Assembly: GCF_002198735.1 (NCBI RefSeq)
Contig: NZ_MWLO01000143.1
Location: 10,317 to 74,316 of the forward strand
From: Ideonella sp. A 288
GTDB taxonomy: Bacteria; Pseudomonadota; Gammaproteobacteria; Burkholderiales; Burkholderiaceae_C
Direction of reading: 5' to 3'
DNA: 64,000 nt
Part shown: one piece after another, positions 26,760 through 35,225 of the stretch
How positions within the stretch are numbered: position 1 is the stretch's first letter
How the letters are laid out: each line of letters begins with the position of its first letter
Translations under genes and position numbers: made by a program
The notes under the pieces: generated by a model
Seen by the model: only the letters and a program-made list of their open reading frames with translations
What the model was told of the DNA's origin: nothing
Database searches by the model: none

Positions 26760-28373
26760 ATGACCGACACCTTCGACCACATCGTCGTCGGCGCCGGCTC
26801 GGCCGGAGCAGCCCTGGCCGCGCGCCTCACCGAAAGCGGGCAGCACACCGTGCTGCTGCTCGAAGCCGGCCCGCCCGACACCAACCTGTGGACGCGCATT
26901 CCGGCCGGTGTGATCCAGGTGCTGCAGCAGGGCAAGGTGACGCGCAGCTTCTTCACCCAGCCCGACCCACAGATGAACGACCGCCGCATCTACTGGCCGC
27001 GCGGCTGGGTGGTGGGCGGATCTTCCACCGTCAACGGCATGATCTGGGTGCATGGCACGCCGCGCGAATACGACCTGTGGGCCCAGGATGGCTGCCCCGG
27101 GTGGGCCCACGCTGACCTGTTGCCCTGGTTCAAGCGCATCGAAGACTACGCGGCCGGCGATGCCGCGCACCGCGGCAAGGGAGGGCCGGTCACCGTGACC
27201 GAGTTCAAGCCCGTGGATGAGCTGCCCGACGCTTTCCTCGACTCGGTGCAGGCCGCGGGCGTGGCGCCCCGCGTGAAGGACTACAACGTGCGCGGCCTCG
27301 GTGGCAGCTACCTGCAGTTCAACACCCGCAATGGCATCCGCTGCAACACGCGCATGGCCTACCTCGATCCGGCCCGCGGGCGCCACAACCTGACGATCAA
27401 GACGGGCGCACTCGTGGGGCGTGTGCTGATCGAGAACCACCGCGCTGTCGGTGTGCGGGCGCATGTCGACGGGCGTGAAGTCGACTTCCGCGCCAAGCGC
27501 GAAGTCATCCTGTGCGGCGGCGCTTTCAACTCACCGCAGTTGCTGGAGCTCTCGGGCATCGGCCGCCGCGCGGTGCTGGCCACCGCCGGCGTTCCACTGC
27601 TGCACGAGCTGCCGATGGTGGGCGAGAACCTGAGCGAGCATGTCTACAGCCCGATGCAATTCCGGGTCAAGCCGGGGGTGAGCTGGAACCGCGATCTTTC
27701 CAGCCCGATCGGCCAGGCCAAACTGGGCCTGCGCTGGCTGCTCAAGCGCGACGGCCCGATGTCCAGTGTGACCATCACGGCGCAGGCCTTCGCGCCCAGC
27801 CGGCCCGAGGGCCAGGACGCCGAGCTGAAGATCCAGATCCAGCAGGTCAGCACACCGGGCAATCGCGGCGCCGGCAAGATCACGCTGGACGATTTCGACG
27901 GCGTGACCATCGCGTCGTTCCAGATCCGTCCCCGCTCTCGCGGCCGCACCCACATCGTCAATGCCAACGCCGCGGCCGACCCGGTGATGGTCTCCAACCA
28001 CTTCACGCACCCCGACGATCTGGAGGCATGCCTGCTGGCATTGAAGATGTCCCGTCGCGTGGCTGGCGCCGGACCGATGGCGCGCCTGATCGACGAAGAG
28101 GTGCGCCCCGGCCCGAAGGCCGCCAGCGACGAGGCATTGGCGGCCTACCTGCGCGCCACGGGCGCCACCGCCTATCACCCGGTGGGCACCTGCCGCATCG
28201 GCACCGATGCGGCGCAGTCGGTGGTCGACCCGCAGCTGCGCGTGCATGGCATCCGCGGTCTGCGGGTGGCCGACGCGTCGGTGATGCCCACCATCGCATC
28301 GACCAACACCAATGCGATCGCCATCGTCATCGGCGAGCGGGCGGCGGACTTCATCCGCCAGGACCCGGCTTGA
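26760..28373 (+). CDS. GMC family FAD-dependent alcohol oxidoreductase 1
   Basis: A 537-residue flavoprotein of the glucose-methanol-choline family, which oxidises alcohols to aldehydes with bound FAD. The dinucleotide motif G-A-G-S-A-G is at residues 11-16, the G-G-S-S-T-V-N-G-M-I-W motif near 87-97, and the second GMC signature G-A-F-N-S-P-Q-L-L-x-L-S-G-I-G near 255-269. The catalytic base is His473 in Y-H-P-V-G-T-C-R, paired with an asparagine near 518. No signal peptide, so cytosolic. It is coupled to the split decarboxylase and resembles choline or polyethylene-glycol dehydrogenases in general, but the substrate is not determined. GMC2 at 37414 is a paralogue. Confidence 0.93.
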   Translation: MTDTFDHIVVGAGSAGAALAARLTESGQHTVLLLEAGPPDTNLWTRIPAGVIQVLQQGKVTRSFFTQPDPQMNDRRIYWPRGWVVGGSSTVNGMIWVHGTPREYDLWAQDGCPGWAHADLLPWFKRIEDYAAGDAAHRGKGGPVTVTEFKPVDELPDAFLDSVQAAGVAPRVKDYNVRGLGGSYLQFNTRNGIRCNTRMAYLDPARGRHNLTIKTGALVGRVLIENHRAVGVRAHVDGREVDFRAKREVILCGGAFNSPQLLELSGIGRRAVLATAGVPLLHELPMVGENLSEHVYSPMQFRVKPGVSWNRDLSSPIGQAKLGLRWLLKRDGPMSSVTITAQAFAPSRPEGQDAELKIQIQQVSTPGNRGAGKITLDDFDGVTIASFQIRPRSRGRTHIVNANAAADPVMVSNHFTHPDDLEACLLALKMSRRVAGAGPMARLIDEEVRPGPKAASDEALAAYLRATGATAYHPVGTCRIGTDAAQSVVDPQLRVHGIRGLRVADASVMPTIASTNTNAIAIVIGERAADFIRQDPA

Positions 28374-28591
28374 GAAGCACCCGACACGCTGCACCGATCA
28401 CCGGGGGCGCCACCGGCATCGGGTTGGCAGCTCAGTTGGCGGATGAATTCTGGGATGACTTTCAAGCTGAGCACTTCGAGATGCTGATCGGCAAGACCAA
28501 GCTGCTGCACTGGCTGCGCCGGCTTTCGCCGACCTTGACCGACAGGATCATGCAGGTGCAGCCTGGCGCGCAGCCGGCGCAGCGGTGTTAA
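28370..28591 (+). pseudogene. Short-chain dehydrogenase remnant with internal deletion
   Basis: The 73-codon frame overlapping the GMC1 stop joins two ends of an SDR. The N-terminal part reads I-T-G-G-A-T-G-I-G-L-A, the NAD-binding T-G-x3-G-x-G motif of SDRs. After about 20 residues it jumps to E-M-L-I-G-K-T-K-L-L-H-W-L-R-R-L-S-P, a typical C-terminus of DltE-like SDRs. The central catalytic Ser-Tyr-Lys region (about 150-180 residues) is missing. No start codon precedes it except a TTG overlapping the GMC1 stop. I read it as decayed, the last gene of an originally four-gene operon. Confidence 0.75.
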
Positions 28592-28621
28592 AGCAGTGAC
28601 GCCGCCATCGCGGCGGTGTCC

Positions 28622-30934
28622 TCATGCGAGCTTCGACACCGGGCCCACGTAGGCCGCACGCATCGCGGCCTGCACAGCCGCCTCATCGATCTGCATCGGC
28701 GTACCGGGTGCCTGCGGCCCCGGTTCGATGCGCACGCTCTCGATCGCACCGGCATAGCGGAACGTGCCGCGGTCCGCGTAGCGCTCGCTCACCGCCTGGC
28801 GGCGGCTGATGCCCACGCTCAAGCCCCCGGAGGGCAGGCGCACGAGGGTGGGCGAGAGATCGGCTTCAGACTGAACCACCTGGCCGTTGAGCGTGAAGCG
28901 GCCTTGCCCCCGGCGGTCGCCGAGCGCGCGGTAGTCGAGCGTGAACTGCTGCGCGCCCACGCACAGCGGGATCGGTGCCAGCTCGATCGGCCGATTCCAG
29001 AGCTGGAAGACGAAGTGCAGCGCGCCATCCATCACGAAGGCGGTCATGCCCGCAAAGCGGTCGCCCATCGCAAGGATCACGCCCTCCTGTCCTTCCTGCC
29101 AATCGAAGCGTGCGCTGAGCAGGAAGCTGCGATCGGCAATCAGCGGCGAGACCACGACGGTGGGGATCGCGTGCCCGTCGCGGAAGAACTCCCGCGCCGT
29201 GGATGCATCGGCCAGCTCGTGCGGCGGCAAGGTGATCGCGCGGCGGTCGTCCCGGTTGTCGATCGGGTAGACGTAGTTGGCCGTGGCCTCGGCCTCGAAC
29301 TCGGCGACCAGGCGCTTCAGCACCTCGGGCTGGGTCGCGGCCAGATCGTGGATCTCGGTCGGGTCGTTGGCCAGGTCGAACAGCATCCAGTTGTCCAGGT
29401 CCATCGTGGGTGCGGGCGGCTGCAGCGAGACGATCTTCCATCCGCCGCTGATGTAGCCGCGGTTGCCTTGCAGCTCGTAGTACTGGCGATCGCGCTGCTG
29501 CGGCGCGGCGCTGTCGCCCAGCATCTCCACAAAGCTCCTGCCATCCATCTGGCGGGTGCGCAAACCGTTGAAGGTGGTTGGATAGTGGCCCCCGGTCAGC
29601 GCCAGCACGGTGGGCAGCACGTCGGTCACATGGATCCACTGCGGCCGCGTGGTGCCGCGGCTTGCGATGCCGCGCGGCCAGTGAGCCACGAAGGGCACGC
29701 GGATGCCACCGGCCATGGGTGTGCGCTTGTAGTAGCGATAAGGCGTGTTGGACACCTGGGTCCAGCCGCTGGGGTAGGCAGCGTAGGTGTCGTCGCCGCC
29801 CACGCGGTCTTCGGCCAGCAGTCGTTTCACGGCGGCTGGGTCTTCGGCAAAGCCCTGGCGCCGGTCGTGCAGGTTCATCACGCCGGTGGGCCCGCCGATC
29901 GAGTTGGCGCCGTTGTCCGAGGTGATCAGGATCAGCGTGTTGTCGAGCTGGCCGCTTTGTTGCAGGAAGGTCAGCAGTCGGCCGATGTTCTGGTCGGCGT
30001 TGTCGACCAGGCCGGCATAGCATTCCATGTAGCGGGCAAACAAGGCGCGTTGGTCGGCGGGCAGATCGGCCCACGCGGGCACGCCGGGGTTGCGTGGCGG
30101 CAGCTGCGCATTGGCTTCGATCAGCGCCATGGCGCGCTGTCGTTCGAAGCGGTCTGCGCGCAGCGCGTCCCAACCGGCGTCGAAGCGGCCGCGGTACTTG
30201 GCCAGGTCGGCCGGCTTGGCCTGCAACGGCGTGTGCGGGGTCTGGAAGGCCATGTACAGAAAGAAGGGTTTGGCCGGCGCGCTGGCGCGGTGCTCGGCCA
30301 GCCAGCCGATGGCGCGGCCGGTGTAGTCGTCGGGCGCGAAATAGCCTTCTGGATAACGATCGATCTGCGCGATCTGATTGCCCTCCATCATGCGGTCGGG
30401 CTGGTGGTAGTTGGTTTCGGCACCCATGAAGCCGTAGAAGCGCTCGAAGCCTCGCTGCAGCGGCCAGGAGCTGGTGTCACCGCCCGCGTGCAGGTTGCGG
30501 TCGTAGGTGTTGTGCCACTTGCCAACGGCCAGGGTGGACCAACCCTGGGCGCGCAGCAGCTCGGCCATGGTGGGCGCGTCCTTGCTCATCTCGCCGCGGT
30601 AGCCGGGATAGCCGGGGTCGTTGTGCGTGAGCCATCCGCAGCCCACGCTGTGCGGGTTCTTGCCTGTCAGCAGCGCGGCGCGGGCCGGCGTGCACATCGG
30701 CACCGTGGTGTAGCCGGTGAAGCGCAGGCCATTCGAGGCCAGGCGGTCGATGTGCGGCGTGTCGATCTCGCCGCCGTAGCAGCCGAAGTCCGAGAAGCCC
30801 AGGTCGTCCAGCAGGATGACGACGATGTTGGGACTGAAGGCCGGCGCGCACGTGGGTGTGGGCCAGTGTGGCATCGACTCGGCCAGGGTGCGGCCGATGC
30901 GGCCGGCGAATCCGGCGTTGGGGACTGATGGCAT
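28622..30934 (-). CDS. Large cytosolic type I sulfatase 1
   Basis: A 770-residue type I (formylglycine) sulfatase that hydrolyses sulfate esters to alcohol and sulfate. Metal ligands are in I-L-L-D-D-L-G-F-S-D (Asp43-Asp44), and the cysteine to be converted to formylglycine is Cys81 in C-T-P-A-R-A-A-L-L-T-G. Further motifs are V-G-K-W-H-N-T and S-D-N-G-A. The last 220 residues form an extra beta-rich domain, giving the length typical of AtsD-like actinobacterial enzymes. There is no signal peptide, so it should act in the cytosol on imported ester. ATG 30934 is preferred over 30991. A formylglycine-generating enzyme is not in the window. It is closely related to the sulfatase at 32896. Confidence 0.93.
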   Translation of the reverse strand: MPSVPNAGFAGRIGRTLAESMPHWPTPTCAPAFSPNIVVILLDDLGFSDFGCYGGEIDTPHIDRLASNGLRFTGYTTVPMCTPARAALLTGKNPHSVGCGWLTHNDPGYPGYRGEMSKDAPTMAELLRAQGWSTLAVGKWHNTYDRNLHAGGDTSSWPLQRGFERFYGFMGAETNYHQPDRMMEGNQIAQIDRYPEGYFAPDDYTGRAIGWLAEHRASAPAKPFFLYMAFQTPHTPLQAKPADLAKYRGRFDAGWDALRADRFERQRAMALIEANAQLPPRNPGVPAWADLPADQRALFARYMECYAGLVDNADQNIGRLLTFLQQSGQLDNTLILITSDNGANSIGGPTGVMNLHDRRQGFAEDPAAVKRLLAEDRVGGDDTYAAYPSGWTQVSNTPYRYYKRTPMAGGIRVPFVAHWPRGIASRGTTRPQWIHVTDVLPTVLALTGGHYPTTFNGLRTRQMDGRSFVEMLGDSAAPQQRDRQYYELQGNRGYISGGWKIVSLQPPAPTMDLDNWMLFDLANDPTEIHDLAATQPEVLKRLVAEFEAEATANYVYPIDNRDDRRAITLPPHELADASTAREFFRDGHAIPTVVVSPLIADRSFLLSARFDWQEGQEGVILAMGDRFAGMTAFVMDGALHFVFQLWNRPIELAPIPLCVGAQQFTLDYRALGDRRGQGRFTLNGQVVQSEADLSPTLVRLPSGGLSVGISRRQAVSERYADRGTFRYAGAIESVRIEPGPQAPGTPMQIDEAAVQAAMRAAYVGPVSKLA

Positions 30935-31007
30935 GACGTGGCTTTCTGCGGACCAAATCCCCCGCGCCCTGCCAACACGGACGGCACCCAAGCGCTGAGG
31001 ATCCGGC

Positions 31008-31050
31008 AGCCTAGCGGGCGCGAGCGTCAGGCTCTGTCAATCCGTTGACA
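31008..31050 (-). promoter_or_regulatory. Class-II Crp/Fnr-type promoter of sulfatase 1
   Basis: Operator TGTCAATCCGTTGACA (31035-31050), the most symmetric copy: CTGTCAA-N4-TTGACAG over 31034-31051. On the minus strand a -10-like TAGGCT runs 31013-31008, centres 32 bp apart, and the sulfatase ATG is at 30934. The same TAGGCT hexamer is used at 25384. Confidence 0.65.
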
Positions 31051-31101
31051 GTTTCGGGCTGACCCCTTCGGGACACGCCATCGGGCCGACATCAGGGCCG
31101 G

Positions 31102-31806
31102 TCAGCCTTTGGCCTTGTTGGCCAGACCGGCGGGGTCGACGATGGTGATCGCCGAGTAGCGCAAGCTGATCAGCCCGTCGCGCTCCAGTTGCTGGATCAC
31201 GAAGTTGATTCGCTGCCGGCTCGCGCCCAGCCAGTCGGCCAGGTCGGACTGAGACACCTTCATGTCCAGCAGCACAGTGCCGCCCTCGCTCGGCCGGCCG
31301 TACAGGCCGATCAGCAGGTGCAGCAGGCGGGCCAGGCGGGCGTCCAGTGGCATCGAGGGGTCGGCCGACAGGCGCTCATAAAGCAGGCGGCTGCGAAACA
31401 CCAGTTGCCGCTCGAAAGCCGGGCCCAGCATGGGATCGAGCAGGCGCTGGCGCCGGATGTCGTCGCCGGGCACCAGCAAGACCGTGGTGGAGTGGCGCGC
31501 GCGCAGGTCGTTCACGTGGCCTTGGCCATCGATCAGGCACATCAGGCCGACCAGATCGCCCGGCTGCAGGTAGCTGATCAGGTGGCGGCGGCCATCGTGG
31601 CGCAGCAGGCTCACCTCCAGCGATCCTTCGACCACCAGGCACAGCATGTCGAACGGATCGCCTCGGGTCAGGAACAACTCGTTCTTGCCCAGCGCCCGCG
31701 AGTGGCCGGCGGCGATCAGCGCGTCAAGCGTTTCGGGGCGGCAGTCGCGAAAGCCCAGCGCACGGCCCAGCAACTCGCGCGCCGTTGCCTTGGCGGAAGT
31801 CCCCAT
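31102..31806 (-). CDS. Crp/Fnr family transcriptional regulator 2
   Basis: A 234-residue paralogue of the regulator at 24636, with the same domain order: sensor beta-roll (about 17-137) and winged helix (about 152-222). The recognition helix reads A-S-R-Q-R-I-N-F-V, differing from regulator 1 at few positions, so both could read the same operator. The CRP cAMP motif is again absent (V-G-L-M-C-L-I-D-G-Q-G-H-V-N-D). I chose ATG 31806 because the upstream alternative (31845) would place the TGTC-N8-GACA operator inside the coding region. It is divergent from the TTT-sulfatase operon and likely its activator. Confidence 0.9.
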   Translation of the reverse strand: MGTSAKATARELLGRALGFRDCRPETLDALIAAGHSRALGKNELFLTRGDPFDMLCLVVEGSLEVSLLRHDGRRHLISYLQPGDLVGLMCLIDGQGHVNDLRARHSTTVLLVPGDDIRRQRLLDPMLGPAFERQLVFRSRLLYERLSADPSMPLDARLARLLHLLIGLYGRPSEGGTVLLDMKVSQSDLADWLGASRQRINFVIQQLERDGLISLRYSAITIVDPAGLANKAKG

Positions 31807-31812
31807 GGGGTT

Positions 31813-31855
31813 TGTCCGTGATTTGACAGAACCGGGCCTGCCCATTGCCTACTCT
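31813..31855 (+). promoter_or_regulatory. Class-II Crp/Fnr-type promoter of the TTT1-sulfatase 2 operon
   Basis: Operator TGTCCGTGATTTGACA (31813-31828) with -10-like TACTCT (31850-31855), centres 32 bp apart, upstream of the TTT binding-protein ATG at 31908. The operator is also 7 bp ahead of the preferred start of regulator 2, so binding should repress that gene. The stretch TTTGACAGAACCGG is shared with the promoter at 25347 (there TTTTGACAGAACCGG). Confidence 0.6.
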
Positions 31856-31907
31856 CCACGCTCCGAGATTTCATTGTCTTACCGATCTCAGCCCAAGGAC
31901 ACACCGC

Positions 31908-32885
31908 ATGAACCCCTGCATTTCGCGCCGCCACCTCATCGGTGGCCTGTTGGCCGCACCCGTGTGGGCGCCAACGGCGTTCGCGCAAGCCAGTTGGCCC
32001 ACCACCACGATCCGCATCGTGGTGCCGTCACCGGCTGGCGGTGGCGTGGACGCGTTCGCGCGGGTGGTGGGCGAACAGTTGGCTGCCGCGCTGAAGGTGA
32101 CGGTCCTCATCGACAACAAGGCCGGCGCCAGCGGGTTGATCGGCACCAAGGCCGCAGCGCAAGCGGCGCCCGACGGCTACACCATCGCCTACATCCATTC
32201 GGGCCTGGTGACCGTGCAGGCCATGAACCCGCGCCTGGACCTGCTGAAGGAACTGCGTCCCGTGGCCAAGCTGTCGTACTCGCCGTTCATGGCCGTGGTC
32301 AACGCCGAGTCCAGGTTCAAGACCATGCAGGACCTGGTGGCCGAGGTGCAGGCCCACCAGGGCAAGCTCACGTTCGGCTCTGGCGGCCCGGGCTCGCCCG
32401 CGCACCTGGCCGTGGAGTACATCGAGGAGAAGCTCGGCAACTTCAAGTGTGTGCACGTGCCGTTCAAGGGGGCAGCCGACTCGGCCAACGCCATCGTCGG
32501 CGGCCAGGTGGACTTCCAGGTCGGCTTGCTGGCCGCTTCGGTTCCGCTGGTGCAGGCAGGCAAGCTGCGCGCCCTGGCCGTGACCAGCCGCAACCGCCTG
32601 CCGCAATGGCCCAACGTGCCGACGATGTCGGAGGCCGGCGTGCCGGGCTTTGTCTTCGAGCCCTGGGGCGGCTTCGCGGTGCCGGCCGGCACCCCCGATG
32701 CGGTGATCGCGCGACTGAACGAGGTGCTGCCGGGCGTGCTGGCCTCGGCGCCGGTGAAAGACATGGTGGCCAAGCAGGGCTCAGTGATCGACTTCGCACC
32801 GCCCGCCGCCTTCGCGGCACAGATCGTGCGCGAGCTGGAAGTCGACAAGTTGGTCGTCAAGCGCCTGGGCATGACGCAACAGTGA
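31908..32885 (+). CDS. Bug/TTT family periplasmic binding protein 1
   Basis: A 325-residue tripartite tricarboxylate transporter (TctC/Bug) binding protein. The Tat-like leader S-R-R-H-L-I-G-G-L-L-A ends at A-F-A-Q (about residue 27). The mature protein starts W-P-T-T-T-I-R-I-V-V-P-S-P-A-G-G-G-V-D, the family signature with the ligand-anchoring loops. Other typical stretches are D-N-K-A-G-A-S-G and P-F-K-G-A-A-D. ATG 31908 with AAGGA upstream was chosen over 31845. No TctA/TctB membrane genes are in the window, so it is an orphan binding protein, as is common in Burkholderiales. It probably captures the sulfated or carboxylated substrate for the operon. Confidence 0.92.
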   Translation: MNPCISRRHLIGGLLAAPVWAPTAFAQASWPTTTIRIVVPSPAGGGVDAFARVVGEQLAAALKVTVLIDNKAGASGLIGTKAAAQAAPDGYTIAYIHSGLVTVQAMNPRLDLLKELRPVAKLSYSPFMAVVNAESRFKTMQDLVAEVQAHQGKLTFGSGGPGSPAHLAVEYIEEKLGNFKCVHVPFKGAADSANAIVGGQVDFQVGLLAASVPLVQAGKLRALAVTSRNRLPQWPNVPTMSEAGVPGFVFEPWGGFAVPAGTPDAVIARLNEVLPGVLASAPVKDMVAKQGSVIDFAPPAAFAAQIVRELEVDKLVVKRLGMTQQ

Positions 32886-32895
32886 GTGCGAAGCC

Positions 32896-35193
32896 ATGAC
32901 CCACTCGCGCAACGGCAATCCGCACGAGGCCTTCCAGGGCCACATCGAACGCCTGATCAAGGATTCCACGCCCTGGTGGCCGCCATCGGCCGCCGAGCGT
33001 GTGCATGGCAAGCCTAATGTGGTGGTGATCTACCTCGACGACCTGGGCTTCTCCGACCTGGGCTGCTACGGCAGCGAGATCGCCACGCCGCACATCGACG
33101 CGCTGGCCGCCGCCGGCCTGCGCTTCATGAACTACACGACGGTGCCCATGTGCTCGCCGGCACGCGCCGCGCTGCTCACCGGCAAGAACCCGCACTCGGT
33201 CGGATGCGGCTGGATCGCCCATGCCAACCCCGGCTACCCCGGCTACAAGAGCGAAATCGCGCGCGACGCGCCCACGCTGGCCGAGATCCTCGGTGACCAG
33301 GGCTACAGCACCATGATGGTGGGCAAGTGGCACAACACCTGGGGCCACCAGGTGCACGAGGCTGGAGATCGCAGCTCGTGGCCGCTGCAACGCGGCTTCC
33401 AGAAGTTCTACGGCTTTCTCGACGCCGAGACAAGTTACTTCCATCCTGAGCGGCTTTACGAGGGCAACAACCCGGTCGAGATCGACGCCTACCCGGCCGA
33501 CCACTTTGCCACCGACGACTGGACCAGCCGTGCCATCCGCTGGATGAAGGAGCACCACGCCAGCGAACCAACGCATCCGTTCTTCATGTACATGGCCTTC
33601 AATGCGCCGCACATGCCGATCCAGTGCAAGCCGGCCGACAGTGCCAAGTACCGCGACCGTTACAACTCAGGCTGGAACGCGTTTCGCCAGGCCCGCTTCG
33701 ATCGCCAGCGCGAGCTGGGCCTGATCGATGATCGCCACCGTCTGGCACCACTGCCGCCGGGCGTGGCGTCCTGGGACCAGCTCTCGGCCGAGAAGCAGGA
33801 GCTGTTCGCACGCTACATGGAGCTGTACGCCGGCCTGGTCGACAACATCGACCAGAACGTCGGCCGCGTCGTCGAGTTCCTGCGCCAATCGGGGCAGTTG
33901 GACAACACCATCCTGGTGATCAGCTCCGATAACGGCGCCAGCGCCGTGGGCGGGCTGGACGGCACGCCCAACTACGTCGACCAGCGCGAAGGCACGCCGG
34001 TGGACAACGCGCGCGCGCTGCAACTGGCGCGCGAAGGCAAGCTGGGCAACGACGAAACCATGGCCGCTTACCCCACGGGGTGGGCGCAGGTGTCGAACGC
34101 ACCGTTCCGCTACTTCAAGCGCACGCCGCTGAATGGCGGCATCCGTGTGCCCTTCGTGCTGCACTGGCCGCAACGCATTGCCGATGGCGGCGCGATCCGC
34201 CGCGAGTGGATCCACGTCACCGACGTCACGCCCACGCTGCTGGACCTGCTGGACATCGCCCACCCCGACGCGGTGAACGGCTTCGACGCGCGCAAGCCCG
34301 ATGGCGTGAGCTTTGCATCGATGCTGACCGACGCGGCCGCACGATCGCAGCGCACGCAGCAGCACTACGAACTGGAGGCCAACCGCGCCCTCATCAACGG
34401 CCGCTGGAAGATCGCCTCGCTGCAGCCGCGCGGCGGCAAGATCGAGACGCTGGACAACTGGATGCTGTTCGACCTGCAGGCCGACCCGTGCGAGACCACC
34501 GACCTGGCCGCGCAGCAGCCCGAGCGCGTGGCCGCGATGGCCCAGCGCTTCGACGACGAGGCCTGGGCCAACGACGTCTATCCGCTGGACAACCGGGCGC
34601 TGGAGCGTGCCGTCACCATCCCGCCCTTCCTGGCCGAGACGGTGAACACACCGCGCACCTTCTTTGCGGGCACGCCGACAGTGGCGCGCACCGTGGTGGG
34701 CCCGCTGCTGGCCGATCGCGACTTCACGATCCGCAGCCACTTCGATTGGCAGCCGGGCCAGCAGGGCGTGATCTTCGCCATCGGCGAAGTGTTTGTCGGC
34801 CTGGTGCTGTACGTGATGGACGATGCCTTGCACTTCATCTACCACCGCTGGATGTCGCCCACCGAGCTGCCGGCGGTGCCGCTGCGGCCCGGCTCGCAGG
34901 AGGTGCTGCTGGACTACCACGCACTCGGCCAGCGCAAGGGGGAAGGGAGGCTGCTCGTCAACGGCGTCGAAGTGGTGCCGATGACGGTGATGTCACCCAC
35001 GGTGATGGGCGTGCACGTCGAGGGCGTCGACGTTGGGCTCGATCGGCGCCAGCGCATTTCGCCGCGCTACGCGGAGCACGGCACCTTCCGGTACGACGGC
35101 GCGATCGACCGCGTGGTCATCACGCCGGGCGCGCAGGCCCCGGGCAGCATCTCGAACATGATCGAGGCGCGGGTGCATCGGCTGCGCGATTGA
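32896..35193 (+). CDS. Large cytosolic type I sulfatase 2
   Basis: A 765-residue paralogue of sulfatase 1. Metal-binding Asp48-Asp49 are in Y-L-D-D-L-G-F-S-D and the formylglycine precursor is Cys86 in C-S-P-A-R-A-A-L-L-T-G. The motifs V-G-K-W-H-N-T-W, H-P-F-F-M-Y-M-A-F-N-A-P-H and S-S-D-N-G-A are intact. The C-terminal 200 residues (from about 565) are the same extra beta-rich domain as in sulfatase 1. No signal peptide. It starts 10 bp after the TTT1 stop, so import and desulfation are encoded together. A different substrate range from sulfatase 1 is likely, given its separate operon with an enolase-superfamily gene and another GMC enzyme. Confidence 0.94.
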   Translation: MTHSRNGNPHEAFQGHIERLIKDSTPWWPPSAAERVHGKPNVVVIYLDDLGFSDLGCYGSEIATPHIDALAAAGLRFMNYTTVPMCSPARAALLTGKNPHSVGCGWIAHANPGYPGYKSEIARDAPTLAEILGDQGYSTMMVGKWHNTWGHQVHEAGDRSSWPLQRGFQKFYGFLDAETSYFHPERLYEGNNPVEIDAYPADHFATDDWTSRAIRWMKEHHASEPTHPFFMYMAFNAPHMPIQCKPADSAKYRDRYNSGWNAFRQARFDRQRELGLIDDRHRLAPLPPGVASWDQLSAEKQELFARYMELYAGLVDNIDQNVGRVVEFLRQSGQLDNTILVISSDNGASAVGGLDGTPNYVDQREGTPVDNARALQLAREGKLGNDETMAAYPTGWAQVSNAPFRYFKRTPLNGGIRVPFVLHWPQRIADGGAIRREWIHVTDVTPTLLDLLDIAHPDAVNGFDARKPDGVSFASMLTDAAARSQRTQQHYELEANRALINGRWKIASLQPRGGKIETLDNWMLFDLQADPCETTDLAAQQPERVAAMAQRFDDEAWANDVYPLDNRALERAVTIPPFLAETVNTPRTFFAGTPTVARTVVGPLLADRDFTIRSHFDWQPGQQGVIFAIGEVFVGLVLYVMDDALHFIYHRWMSPTELPAVPLRPGSQEVLLDYHALGQRKGEGRLLVNGVEVVPMTVMSPTVMGVHVEGVDVGLDRRQRISPRYAEHGTFRYDGAIDRVVITPGAQAPGSISNMIEARVHRLRD

Positions 35194-35225
35194 TGTCTAT
35201 ACCTATTCCCATAAGCGTTAGCGCC

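Noticed and set aside
28616-30928. 770-codon plus-strand frame opposite sulfatase 1
   Set aside because: It mirrors the sulfatase in an antisense frame, has no family features, and is a product of high GC third positions.
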